A DNA stretch of 15,320 nucleotides from Victivallales bacterium (GCA_018648945.1 JABGQJ010000105.1:1-15320); one strand, 5' to 3'; positions 7,062 through 14,730 are shown, counted from the first letter of the stretch. Numbers and translations are program-made. The notes: generated by a model from the letters alone, not told the origin.

Positions 7062-7433
7062 CTACTTCTTCTGGTACCAGGTGCCGTCCGGCGCCTGAAC
7101 CATCACCCCCGGCGCGGTAGACTTAGCAATCTTCTTGGCCCGGCTCTTGCCCACCGCCTCCGCAGTAATCCCAGTCTTCGCGGCGACGGCGGCGTAGACT
7201 AGCTTACGGTCGGCGTTCTCAGCCTCCACGACAGCCTTGTCCTTGGCCTTGACCTCGCCCAGGATATGGAGGTAGCCGTTGCTGTCCTCGCCAACCGCTT
7301 TGGCGGTCTTCAGGACCGTGATCGAGGCCCGACGCTTTTGCATCCGCTGCTTGATCTCGCCCAGCCCCTGGGCGGTGGCATGAAGGCCGACAGCAACGAC
7401 GGCAACGAACAGAATGGTGGTTAGCCTGCGCAT
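7062..7433 (-). CDS. ydbL: YdbL-like periplasmic protein (DUF1318)
   Basis: 123 residues (E. coli YdbL is ~108). Signal peptide: MRRLTTILFVAVVAVGLHATAQG. The mature part has the complete DUF1318 (PF07027) signature: IKQRMQKR, KAVGEDSNGYLHI, AENADRKLVYAAVAAKTGI, AEAVGKSRAKKIAKSTAPG and a C-terminal DGTWYQKK. In E. coli, YdbL is a periplasmic partner that modulates the YdbH-YnbE envelope bridge. Here it is the last gene of the same three-gene order, 18 bases after the ynbE stop. A good Shine-Dalgarno (AGGAAAGGGAAAG on the minus strand, complement of ~7436-7448) precedes the ATG. Confidence 0.88.
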   Translation of the reverse strand: MRRLTTILFVAVVAVGLHATAQGLGEIKQRMQKRRASITVLKTAKAVGEDSNGYLHILGEVKAKDKAVVEAENADRKLVYAAVAAKTGITAEAVGKSRAKKIAKSTAPGVMVQAPDGTWYQKK

Positions 7434-7451
7434 GGTCTTTCCCTTTCCTGT

Positions 7452-7637
7452 CTATTTCTTCTCTGAATTCATCGTGGGGTCGGCGGAGTCGAGGTCGTCG
7501 AAGAAGTCACCCAGCTCCTTCTCAACGCGAATATTGACATCCACAATCACGTGGATGGGGTCCGTCTTGATCCGGATGCACCCCGAGCCTGCGAACAGGC
7601 TGGCCAGCATCGCTGCCAATGGGAGTAGTCTCGACAC
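7452..7637 (-). CDS. ynbE: YnbE-like outer-membrane lipoprotein
   Basis: 61 residues from GTG 7637, the same length as E. coli YnbE. It starts with a lipoprotein-type signal (RLLPLAAMLASLFAGSG before C20; the lipobox is loose, with Gly rather than Leu at -3). The mature part reads IRIKTDPIHVIVDVNIRVEKELGDFF, matching the YnbE-like lipoprotein family (PF13617), whose short alternating polar/hydrophobic strand (I-x-V-x-V-N-I) is thought to extend the beta-sheet of YdbH at the outer membrane. It is followed by an acidic tail (DDLDSADPT). Start: AGGAGG (complement of 7645-7650) lies 7 bases before the GTG. The upstream ATG at 7709 would bury the signal peptide behind 24 polar residues and is rejected. 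It sits 64 bases downstream of ydbH and 18 upstream of ydbL. Confidence 0.82.
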   Translation of the reverse strand: MSRLLPLAAMLASLFAGSGCIRIKTDPIHVIVDVNIRVEKELGDFFDDLDSADPTMNSEKK

Positions 7638-7644
7638 GGTATTG

Positions 7645-7650
7645 CCTCCT
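7645..7650 (-). promoter_or_regulatory. Shine-Dalgarno AGGAGG setting the ynbE start
   Basis: The plus strand reads CCTCCT, so the minus strand has a perfect AGGAGG, 7 bases before GTG 7637. It decides between the GTG and the longer ATG 7709 reading. Confidence 0.8.
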
Positions 7651-7701
7651 GGTTTGGGTTGGTCTCGCCGCGCAGTCTGCATGACGTCACCATAGCCCAC
7701 C

Positions 7702-10700
7702 TTATTCAATAAGCGTCTTCAGGGCTTGCTGCAGCCACTCGGCGTTCTCGAAGATCTGTTTGAGCGTCCCCACCTTCACTCCCACGTTCAGCGCTTCCAC
7801 GATGGCGCCGTTGATGTTCACGTCCAGATGCACCGGCTGGGCGTCCTTCTGATTGGCCTTCGCGCCAACCAGCCGGACGCGGATACCTTCCTGCTCGTGC
7901 CCCTTGGGTCTGATGTCCACTCGGAACAGACTGTAGTCAAAGTCCGTGAGCGAGTCCGCTACCACGCCGCCTCTAGGCCCCATCGACACCAGAACAGGTG
8001 CCAACATACCAAGGGCGCTCAGCTGCAGGAAACCATGCTCGCCGGGGATGCAGTAGAGGAAGCCCTCCCCATAGCCCACGCGTCCTTGTCGGCGGAAGAC
8101 GGGAAGACGACCATACAGCTGTCCTTGCCCAGTGCCCTTCACGCCCGGGAACACCTGCGCAAACTCGCCCACATCGATCTCCCGCGCATAGATGGTGCCC
8201 TCGAGGTCCGTCCTGTCCGCATCAAAGCGCAGAGCGTGGGTTTCGAGCTCACCTTCACACCAACCGACCACCACGCTCTCCAGGAAGAGCAATCGAGGCC
8301 CATCGAGCCGATAGAACACCTCGCCCTCGCCGAAGGCCAGCTCTCCCACACGTGCGCTCGCGAAGGCCAGCTTCTGGTGCGCCCGGCTGCGGAACTCCGG
8401 CAGCACCGCCAAGGCCAGGCGCGTCGCCACTCCCGTCACCTCGCCGGCACCCTCCGGCAGCGTGAATCTTCCCTCACCCAAGCCCAGATCAAGGCCCAGC
8501 CCCAACCGTCCATCGACCCATTCGACATCGGCACGAGCATCGACCTTGGCGGAGAACTCCAGGCCTCCGAGATCACCCAGACCCAGTACCCACCCCTGGT
8601 CGGTGGACATGGTGAACGCCGGCACGGTCAGCGAGCCACGCAAGGACAGCCTGGGGGACAACTCGCCCTTGCCCTCCACCCGCGCCGTCACGCCCGGCCC
8701 AATCAACGGCAATGCCGCTTCCCATTGGAGTTCCGCACCTGCCAGGGAGATTTTCCCGGTTGCCTTCTGCACATGGAGACCACGCAGCTTCGCTTCCCCC
8801 ACCTCGAAACGCAACCCGCCCTCCCCCGTCCGCCAGCCATCGCGCGAAGTCCAACGCACCGGCTCCCCACTTAGCGAGATGCCACTCAACGAGCCCGCGC
8901 CCGTCAACTCGCCGCCAGTCACCGCGAGCGAGGCCGACGCCTTCGCTGCGCTCTTGGTATTGCGTGTTCCCAGCGGGTCGCCGACCAACGAAAGGGCCAG
9001 CGCCGCCGGGAGGTCCACGCAACTCACCACGGTCCGCACATTGTCTGCGGCGAACGCCACGTCCCCCTGCTGCCAACGGGCATCGGCCAGCACGAAATCG
9101 GCGCTGCCAGACAGGGCTGCCGGGCTGCCCTTGATTTTCACGGAGAAATCGGCGGTGCCCCCCACCGTGCCCGCATCCGGCAGCGCCGTCCGCAAGCCAC
9201 GGCCCTTGCCTGACACAGCGGCCTCGCCGGCCAGTCCTTCCCCGTTGAGGACAAGCCCGAACTCCGCTGTGCGCAGCTCAAGCTGCCCGGCGCTGGCGGC
9301 GCTGGTGATCAGGGGAGCCCAAGTGGCCAGATCACAGGCCACGCCTCCCAGCGTCCCGGACAGGCGGAGCTCGCCGCCCTCGGGCATGGGGTGTCCTTGC
9401 AGGAGATGAGCGGGGAGACCAGAAAGCGCAGCCAGCGAGAGGCCGGAGAACGCAACGTCCCCCCGCCAAGTCGCCGCCTTGGCAGCCGCTTTCCCCAGGG
9501 CGACGCCCACGTTCTCCCCATTGCAGGAGGCCCTGCCGACCATGCGCTCCGGACTCCCCGACACGCGTAGCTGGAATTCCGTGGGAAGGCGCAGCCGCAG
9601 GCCTCGGAAGGGAGCCAGGGACAACTCGGGCAGACTCCCCGAGACGCTTGCCTCCAGGGACACGCCTTCCGTCGTCCACGCCGCTTTGCTTGCCAGATTG
9701 GTGGCGACAGCCTTGCCAGCCATCTGCCCCTCGCCGCCCAGATACGTCGCCACCTCGGCCAAGTCCATTGCCAAGGTCTCGTGACCGATCTCGAGAACCA
9801 GCTTCGCCTGACTTGTCTTGGGCAACGCCGCAAGGGGCTGCTCAGCCAGGGCCAGAAGATCCGTCAGAGTGATACCGTTCGCAGCCACCTGGACTCGGTT
9901 CCCGGTGCTCGTCACGCGCATTCCCTTGCTCTCCAGGAACCCGGAGAGCGAGGCAGTGCGAACGGAGAAATCAGCGGCGGCGGGAGTTCCTTCGCCGGCG
10001 AACGCGATACGCAGGCCGCTGACGCCGCCCCGCATCTGACCAACACGGGTCGCCAGTTCCGCGCAGTTCCCCTCCAGCTTCCCCTGCCACACCAGCCCGC
10101 CGCCACCAAAGCGGAGCGTCGTCTCCTCCGCCACATCCAGGGAAAGCTCACCCGTCAAGCCAGGCTGCCCCACTGCCTTCGCCATGCCATCCAGGGAGAT
10201 AATCGCCTTGCCGCCGATCGTCGTGCTGGGATCGCCCACCAAAGACGCACGCCCCGCCAATGCCACATTGCGTAAACCATAGACACCGGACTCCCCACCC
10301 CATGTCAGTTCCCAGTCCATCGCCTCGCGCGTGCCCTTCGCCTTCAGTAGCGCTCCCTCAACAGCCAACCCGCCAACTGCCAAACGGGCAATCCGGAGGT
10401 CCCCGTCGAGCCGCTGCCCCTCGTGCCAACGCACCTCGCCAGCCACCGTCCCTGCCACGTCGCCGCGCCGGAACTGGGCCTTCCGAACGGTCAGCGTACC
10501 GTCGCTGGCACTGCCAGACATAGCGCAGACAAGCTCGGGAATCACCGCGCCGAAACCGCCAAGGCCGACCGCCGTCGCCTCCACCCCCCACTCCGCCAGG
10601 GCCGGCAGCGCACTCCGGGCCGTAAGACGAAGCGATCCCGCGCTGAAGTCGTGCCCCTGCCAGCGGAGCCGGGCATTCCCGACTGTCGCAGTGGCCGAGA

Positions 10701-11481
10701 TCGCGGTCGGCTCCCCTTTGCACAGCTTCACGACAACCACCACCGTCACGCCCTCGCCACCCGGCAGTAGCTCGAAGGGCAGAGGCAAATCCGCGTAGCT
10801 GCACAGGGTGTGGAACGCGGCCGGATTGGCCAGGCGAGCAGCCAGACGCACCTCGCCATCGAGTTCGGGGGTGACCGCCACCTCAAACCGCTGTTCATCG
10901 CCAAGCATCTGGATTCCACCCGAGCCGGCAAGTCGCTCGGGAGACACGGCCAGTTCCGCCCGCGCGGGCAATCGCCACTCGCCTAGCCGGTGATGCACCA
11001 GCCGGATCACGCCATCGATCGTGACCGACGGCACGGTCACGTGGAACGACGCAGGCGTCGCCGGATCAGGAACGGGCAGGCGAAGCTGCCCAATCCATGT
11101 GGCCAGGGGAACCCGCCAACCAGTTGGCTGCCGGTGGATCGGGAGATCGACCCCCTCGATCTGCGCCCCCCTCAACTCCAGTTCGGCGAGCCGCCCAAAG
11201 GAATAGGAGACCCCCACCGCCGCGACCCGCGCGGCCCCGTCCGGCACTCGTAGATCCGTGATCTGGCTCCCCCCGCTGCCCAATGCAACGACGCGGAACT
11301 CCAGCCCTTCCGCGCCAAACGCGCGCAACTGGCGCCGGATGGCCGCCTCGGCAACGAACCGACGCCCAAGCAGCAGGGCGCCGCCCGCAAGCACGCCCAA
11401 AACCACGCAGGCAAACCCCGCAAGAACTGCGGTCCGTTTCCAGCTGCTCGCGCGGCGCTGCTCTTGCCTGTCGGTTGTCAT
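7702..11481 (-). CDS. ydbH: YdbH-like AsmA-family envelope lipid-transport protein
   Basis: 1259 residues from ATG 11481, well above E. coli YdbH (~879). An N-terminal signal anchor (WKRTAVLAGFACVVLGVLAG then ALLLGRR, residues ~14-42) follows a short charged cytosolic start. The remainder is a very long run of short beta-strand-like segments rich in Gly, Ala, Leu and Val with no Cys-rich or enzymatic motif, as expected for the AsmA-like beta-groove. The C-terminus carries the YdbH signature region (PF11739-like): VSMGPRGGVVADSLTDFDYS, RVRLVGAKANQ, AQPVHLDVNINGAIVEALN, then NAEWLQQALKTL. Homologues form an inner-to-outer membrane conduit for phospholipids with YnbE. Identification rests on this tail plus the adjacent ynbE and ydbL. 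The longer reading from ATG 11562 is rejected because it precedes the anchor with 27 unrelated residues and runs through the putative promoter. Confidence 0.85.
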   Translation of the reverse strand: MTTDRQEQRRASSWKRTAVLAGFACVVLGVLAGGALLLGRRFVAEAAIRRQLRAFGAEGLEFRVVALGSGGSQITDLRVPDGAARVAAVGVSYSFGRLAELELRGAQIEGVDLPIHRQPTGWRVPLATWIGQLRLPVPDPATPASFHVTVPSVTIDGVIRLVHHRLGEWRLPARAELAVSPERLAGSGGIQMLGDEQRFEVAVTPELDGEVRLAARLANPAAFHTLCSYADLPLPFELLPGGEGVTVVVVVKLCKGEPTAISATATVGNARLRWQGHDFSAGSLRLTARSALPALAEWGVEATAVGLGGFGAVIPELVCAMSGSASDGTLTVRKAQFRRGDVAGTVAGEVRWHEGQRLDGDLRIARLAVGGLAVEGALLKAKGTREAMDWELTWGGESGVYGLRNVALAGRASLVGDPSTTIGGKAIISLDGMAKAVGQPGLTGELSLDVAEETTLRFGGGGLVWQGKLEGNCAELATRVGQMRGGVSGLRIAFAGEGTPAAADFSVRTASLSGFLESKGMRVTSTGNRVQVAANGITLTDLLALAEQPLAALPKTSQAKLVLEIGHETLAMDLAEVATYLGGEGQMAGKAVATNLASKAAWTTEGVSLEASVSGSLPELSLAPFRGLRLRLPTEFQLRVSGSPERMVGRASCNGENVGVALGKAAAKAATWRGDVAFSGLSLAALSGLPAHLLQGHPMPEGGELRLSGTLGGVACDLATWAPLITSAASAGQLELRTAEFGLVLNGEGLAGEAAVSGKGRGLRTALPDAGTVGGTADFSVKIKGSPAALSGSADFVLADARWQQGDVAFAADNVRTVVSCVDLPAALALSLVGDPLGTRNTKSAAKASASLAVTGGELTGAGSLSGISLSGEPVRWTSRDGWRTGEGGLRFEVGEAKLRGLHVQKATGKISLAGAELQWEAALPLIGPGVTARVEGKGELSPRLSLRGSLTVPAFTMSTDQGWVLGLGDLGGLEFSAKVDARADVEWVDGRLGLGLDLGLGEGRFTLPEGAGEVTGVATRLALAVLPEFRSRAHQKLAFASARVGELAFGEGEVFYRLDGPRLLFLESVVVGWCEGELETHALRFDADRTDLEGTIYAREIDVGEFAQVFPGVKGTGQGQLYGRLPVFRRQGRVGYGEGFLYCIPGEHGFLQLSALGMLAPVLVSMGPRGGVVADSLTDFDYSLFRVDIRPKGHEQEGIRVRLVGAKANQKDAQPVHLDVNINGAIVEALNVGVKVGTLKQIFENAEWLQQALKTLIE

Positions 11482-11632
11482 ACTCGCCCCGATTCCAACA
11501 CGTGCATTGGTGGAATATACGAATCTCGAGCCCTCATTGCGAGCAGGCACCCCCATCGGCAACGGTGGCGAGCAAGCCAGGCCGAGCTATTGTTTGCTGG
11601 TCAAGACCAATGGCCAACGCAAGGTGTTCCCC
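11482..11632. promoter_or_regulatory. Divergent promoter region between ydbH and hpt
   Basis: 151 bases with no gene, between divergent starts. On the minus strand TATATT (complement of 11514-11519) lies 32 bases before the ydbH ATG and could be its -10 box; the -35 position is weak. The same patch is the most AT-rich in the gap and might also serve hpt. A short inverted repeat TGGTC/GACCA (11598-11602, 11605-11609) lies 23 bases before hpt. All of this was found by eye. Confidence 0.35.
11621..11626 (+). promoter_or_regulatory. Shine-Dalgarno AAGGTG setting the hpt start
   Basis: AAGGTG lies 6 bases before ATG 11633. The open frame continues upstream into ydbH antisense, so this site and the family's usual length decide the start. 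Confidence 0.65.
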
Positions 11633-12241
11633 ATGCCCGACCGGCTCCCCGCAGACGATCCCCGCCTGGAACGCATCCTCATCCACCCGGAAGGCATCCG
11701 GACGCGGGTGGCGGAAATGGCCGGGCAGATTGTGGCCGACGCTGTCCAACTTCCCCGCCTCCGCCTCGTCGGCGTGCTCAAGGGGGGCTGGATCTTCCTG
11801 GCCGATCTGGCCCGCGCGGTCCGCAGGCAAAACGGTCCCCACGTGCTCTACGAGTTCATCCGCGCCAGCACCTACGCCGACGGGATCAAGGGCAGCAACG
11901 AGACCGAACGGGACGTGACCATCACTGGCCTTCCCGAGGACATCCAGGGCGACCACATCATCCTCGTCGAGGATATTCTGGACCAGGGGTTCACTCTCGC
12001 CGCGATCCGTCGGAGCCTGCTGGCCAAGGGAGCGGCTTCCGTCCGGGTCTGTGTCTTCCTCGACAAGCAGATCGACTCCCCGTCCCCGGCCGTGCGCGCC
12101 ATCCGTGCCCAACTGATCCCGGACTATGTGGGATTCCAGGTCCCCGACCGCTGGGTCGTGGGCTACGGACTGGACATCGACGAGGAATTCCGTGATCTTC
12201 CCTATATCGCCATCGCCCGCGAAGAACACTTCCGCTCCTAA
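11633..12241 (+). CDS. hpt: Hypoxanthine phosphoribosyltransferase
   Basis: 202 residues, normal for the family; cytosolic. It salvages hypoxanthine (and often guanine) with PRPP to give IMP/GMP. Type I phosphoribosyltransferase landmarks in order: LVGVLKGGWIFLADLAR (PPi loop), FIRASTYADGIKGSNE (flexible catalytic loop), ILVEDILDQGFTL (residues 111-122, the PRPP-binding loop with E113, D114, D117, T121), VFLDKQ, and the diagnostic C-terminal PDYVGFQVPDRWVVGYGLDI (163-182) followed by RDLPYIAI. In the PRPP loop Gln118 stands where Thr or Ser is usual (DTG/DSG). It reads away from ydbH and is followed 49 bases later by the esterase gene, perhaps co-transcribed though unrelated in function. Confidence 0.93.
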   Translation: MPDRLPADDPRLERILIHPEGIRTRVAEMAGQIVADAVQLPRLRLVGVLKGGWIFLADLARAVRRQNGPHVLYEFIRASTYADGIKGSNETERDVTITGLPEDIQGDHIILVEDILDQGFTLAAIRRSLLAKGAASVRVCVFLDKQIDSPSPAVRAIRAQLIPDYVGFQVPDRWVVGYGLDIDEEFRDLPYIAIAREEHFRS

Positions 12242-12276
12242 TACCTTAGCTAGAGACGTGCTCAACCATCGGTCCC

Positions 12277-12282
12277 AGGAGG
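12277..12282 (+). promoter_or_regulatory. Shine-Dalgarno AGGAGG setting the esterase start
   Basis: A perfect AGGAGG lies 8 bases before GTG 12291. It picks this codon over the in-frame GTG 12258 and places the signal peptide at the N-terminus. Confidence 0.8.
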
Positions 12283-12290
12283 AACACCCC

Positions 12291-14489
12291 GTGCATCGAC
12301 CCATCTGCCGTTTCGCCGCCGTTCTCGCCAGCCTGCTGTTCACCACAAGCGCGCCAGCCCTCGTCTCCCTGCCAAAGGTATTCGGCAAGGGAATGGTCCT
12401 CCAGCGGGACGTCAAGTTGCCGGTCTGGGGCTGGGCCGCGCCGAGCGAAGCCGTTTCGGTGGAACTGGCTGGCCAAACGGTCGACACCAAGGCCACGGCC
12501 GCAGGGGAATGGCGCGTTGACCTGCCCCCGATCGCCGCCGGCGGACCACACACGATGACAGTGAAGGGGCAGAACACGATCAAGCTGGCCGACGTCCTCG
12601 TCGGGGAGGTCTGGCTCTGCTCCGGCCAGTCCAACATGGAATGGCCCATGACTCGCATCGACAACAGCGCGGCCGAGATCGCGGCGGCAAGCTTCCCCAA
12701 GGTCCGGCTGTTCCGCGTCTCCCGGACAAACAAAGGCGCGCCGCAACGGGATGTGCCCCCCACGGACAAGTGGCAGACATGCACGCCGGAGACGGTGCCC
12801 AACTTCAGCGCCGTCGGATTCCTTTTCGGCCGCCGCCTTCACCGTGACCTTGACGTGCCGGTGGGGTTGATCGAGAGTGCCTGGGGAGGCACCCGGATCG
12901 AGCCCTGGACACCCCCCGAAGGCTTCGCCGCCATCCCCCGCCTCAAAGCCATCAGCGAACAAGTGGATCTCGCCTCCGCGTGGAACCCGCAATACAAGGA
13001 ACGGCTCAGTGCGTACCTCAATGAACTGAACGCCTGGCGGACGGTCGCGACTACAGCCCTGCAGGACGAGACGATCGTCCCCCCGCGACCGGTCTTCCCC
13101 CGCGAACTCACCCCCCTGGCCAAGCCGCAGGAACCCACCGCGCTTTACAATGGCATGGTCCACCCGCTCGTCCCCTTCGCCATTCGCGGCGCAATCTGGT
13201 ACCAAGGGGAGTCCAACCGGGGCGACGGCCTGCTCTATCTCCATAAGATGAAGGCCCTCGTGCAAGGGTGGCGGACGGTCTGGAAGCAGGGCGATTTCCC
13301 CTTCTACTTCGTCCAGCTTGCCCCCTACAACTACGGCAACAGCCCCCGCCTGATCGCCAACATCTGGGAAGCCCAGACCAGAGCCAGCACCGAGATCGCC
13401 AACGCCGGCATGGCGGTGATCAACGACATCGGCAACCTCGGCAACATCCATCCCACCAACAAGCAGGACGTGAGCGACCGCCTGGCCCGGCTCGCTCTGG
13501 CCAGGACCTACGGCAAGACAGGCATCGTGTGCGACAGCCCCAGCTTCGCCAAACTGACCACGGACAAGGCCACGGCGACCATCCAGTTCAGCAACGCCCA
13601 TGGCGGCCTCAAGAGCCGCGATGGCAAGCCGCTGAGCTGGTTCGAACTGGTCGATGCCGAGAAGGGCATTCTCAAGGCCGATGCCAAGATCGTCGGGCCC
13701 GACTCCGTCGTGCTCAGCGCCCCCCAGGCGACCCGCGCCATCGGCGTCCGCTTTGCCTGGAACCAGAGCGCCGAACCCAACCTCATGAACGGGCCCGGCC
13801 TCCCCGCCGGCGCCTTCCGCGCCGGCGAAATGCCCGTGCGCAACGACCTGGAGGAACGCATCCCGGCCGCAAAGGGATACACTACGGTCTACACCCTCGA
13901 CATCCCGGCCGATTGCGGCTACAGCGACAAGCCCGTGCCCTACACGATCAACAACAGCAAGGATCTCCCAGGCACCTTTGACCGCATCGCCTACTGCCTC
14001 GAGCTCAAACCAAACGGGAAGCCACTCCAATACGTGTTCGTGGCCATGGACGCCTTCACCCGCAACCCAGCCCAGATTGGCGTCCCGACAGTCGCGGCAG
14101 CCAAGATCTGGCAACAGGATGTTCGCCATCTCACCGTCGCCAGCAATGTTCCAGCCCTGCCAACAGGAGACCAAATGGGCACTGGGAACCTTGAGTTCTG
14201 GCCGTCCAACTACGGTCCCAGCAACGAGCGCGCCGTCGCTGGTGCCAGCACAAAAGTCTTCGACTTCGGTGACTCGCGCGGGACGTTGACCAAAGGGTAC
14301 GGCTCCATGCAGATCCACCTGCCCGCGAAGAAGATCACCCTCTGCGCATTCAACCGCTGGGGGGCTCAGGGAACCTGCGAACTCGGCATCGGCAACGCCC
14401 CTGGAGACAACCCGGACTGGACCTTCACGAGCAACGCCAAGAGCTACGAGCTCCGTCGACTCACCGTCCTCGTCCGTATCGACGAGTAG
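12291..14489 (+). CDS. Secreted sialate O-acetylesterase-like SGNH hydrolase with extra C-terminal domain
   Basis: 732 residues. Signal peptide: HRPICRFAAVLASLLFTTSAPA before LVSLPKVFGKGMVLQRD. A beta-domain (LPVWGWAAPSEAVSVELAG) is followed by the SGNH/SASA (PF03629) core: GEVWLCSGQSNMEWPM with nucleophile S114, VPVGLIESAWGGTRIEPW, AIWYQGESNRGD, FYFVQLAPYNY and NIHPTNKQDVSDRLA with H387. In many relatives the last motif is DIHPKNKQ; here the Asp is N385. The usual family end, NLMNGPGLPAGAFR, lies near residue 505. About 200 more residues follow (FDRIAYCLEL, VFVAMDAFT, GNLEFWPSNYGP, VFDFGDSRG, YGSMQIHLPA, LGIGNAPGDNPDWTF), a domain also fused to hydrolases in PVC-type bacteria, function unknown. 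Likely role: removing O-acetyl groups from sialic acid or another acetylated polysaccharide outside the inner membrane. Confidence 0.88.
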   Translation: MHRPICRFAAVLASLLFTTSAPALVSLPKVFGKGMVLQRDVKLPVWGWAAPSEAVSVELAGQTVDTKATAAGEWRVDLPPIAAGGPHTMTVKGQNTIKLADVLVGEVWLCSGQSNMEWPMTRIDNSAAEIAAASFPKVRLFRVSRTNKGAPQRDVPPTDKWQTCTPETVPNFSAVGFLFGRRLHRDLDVPVGLIESAWGGTRIEPWTPPEGFAAIPRLKAISEQVDLASAWNPQYKERLSAYLNELNAWRTVATTALQDETIVPPRPVFPRELTPLAKPQEPTALYNGMVHPLVPFAIRGAIWYQGESNRGDGLLYLHKMKALVQGWRTVWKQGDFPFYFVQLAPYNYGNSPRLIANIWEAQTRASTEIANAGMAVINDIGNLGNIHPTNKQDVSDRLARLALARTYGKTGIVCDSPSFAKLTTDKATATIQFSNAHGGLKSRDGKPLSWFELVDAEKGILKADAKIVGPDSVVLSAPQATRAIGVRFAWNQSAEPNLMNGPGLPAGAFRAGEMPVRNDLEERIPAAKGYTTVYTLDIPADCGYSDKPVPYTINNSKDLPGTFDRIAYCLELKPNGKPLQYVFVAMDAFTRNPAQIGVPTVAAAKIWQQDVRHLTVASNVPALPTGDQMGTGNLEFWPSNYGPSNERAVAGASTKVFDFGDSRGTLTKGYGSMQIHLPAKKITLCAFNRWGAQGTCELGIGNAPGDNPDWTFTSNAKSYELRRLTVLVRIDE

Positions 14490-14505
14490 CCGCCCTGCGG
14501 CGGTT
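14488..14505 (+). terminator. Short GC hairpin at the esterase stop
   Basis: CCGCC (14490-14494), CTGC loop, GGCGG (14499-14503), extended by A-T and G-T pairs to about 7 bp, begins at the stop codon and is followed by TTCCCC. Its position fits a terminator; the lack of a longer T-run weakens the call. Confidence 0.4.
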
Positions 14506-14632
14506 CCCCTGCCCGCCCAGCCCCCCCTACTCAGGCCATCCGGCGGGAAAAGACACAAAAACAGCTCAGATTCATTTGCATTCCTGCCCAGTAAAGGCAC
14601 ATTCAGTAGTATCTGACTACGAGGAAGTCTAC

Positions 14633-14649
14633 CCTTCAGCGACCTTCAG
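14633..14649 (+). repeat. Direct repeat CCTTCAG x2 at 10-base period
   Basis: CCTTCAG occurs at 14633-14639 and 14643-14649, separated by CGA, so the copies lie one helical turn apart. It sits about 90 bases before the start of the exported protein gene at 14731 and could be an activator or repressor site. Chance is possible for a 7-mer pair. Confidence 0.35.
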
Positions 14650-14666
14650 GTGCCAAGCTCGCACCT
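14648..14666 (+). promoter_or_regulatory. Leader hairpin upstream of the 14731 gene
   Basis: AGGTGC (14648-14653) and GCACCT (14661-14666) form a perfect 6-bp stem with a 7-base loop; a run of five T follows at 14677-14681. The whole gap 14490-14730 (241 bases, visibly AT-richer than the genes) holds no ORF I trust and no recognisable riboswitch. A TAGTAT (14607-14612) could be a -10 box but no matching -35 was found. The hairpin plus T-run could be an attenuator or a weak terminator. Confidence 0.3.
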
Positions 14667-14718
14667 ACAGCATCCCTTTTTCGCCTTCCACACATCCCAA
14701 CCGGAATCCAAAGGAATC

Positions 14719-14724
14719 GGGGGA
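14719..14724 (+). promoter_or_regulatory. Shine-Dalgarno GGGGGA before GTG 14731
   Basis: GGGGGA ends 6 bases before GTG 14731, within AAGGAATCGGGGGAA. It supports this GTG as the start of the edge-truncated exported protein. Confidence 0.6.
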
Positions 14725-14730
14725 ACTCAC

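Noticed and set aside
7638..7709. Longer ynbE start at ATG 7709
   Set aside because: It would overlap the end of ydbH and place the lipoprotein signal internally; the perfect AGGAGG before GTG 7637 decides.
7726..8874. 382-codon plus-strand open frame opposite ydbH
   Set aside because: Rich in His, Arg, Gln and Pro with no motif or ribosome site. It lies wholly antisense to the YdbH C-terminal region, which is family-like.
11482..11562. Longer ydbH start at ATG 11562
   Set aside because: It adds 27 unrelated residues before the membrane anchor and overlaps the likely -10 box; ATG 11481 gives a conventional signal anchor.
11258..11632. N-terminal extension of hpt into the ydbH antisense region
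   Set aside because: The extra 125 residues are Arg/Pro/Ser-rich shadow of ydbH. Family length and AAGGTG support ATG 11633.
11534..12802. 422-codon minus-strand open frame across hpt and the esterase start
   Set aside because: It is antisense to all the hpt motifs and spans two real genes with separate starts.
12246..14600. 784-codon open frame on the minus strand opposite the esterase
   Set aside because: The sense strand encodes a recognisable SGNH esterase with signal peptide and Shine-Dalgarno. The antisense translation has no family motifs and is a by-product of GC-rich codon use.
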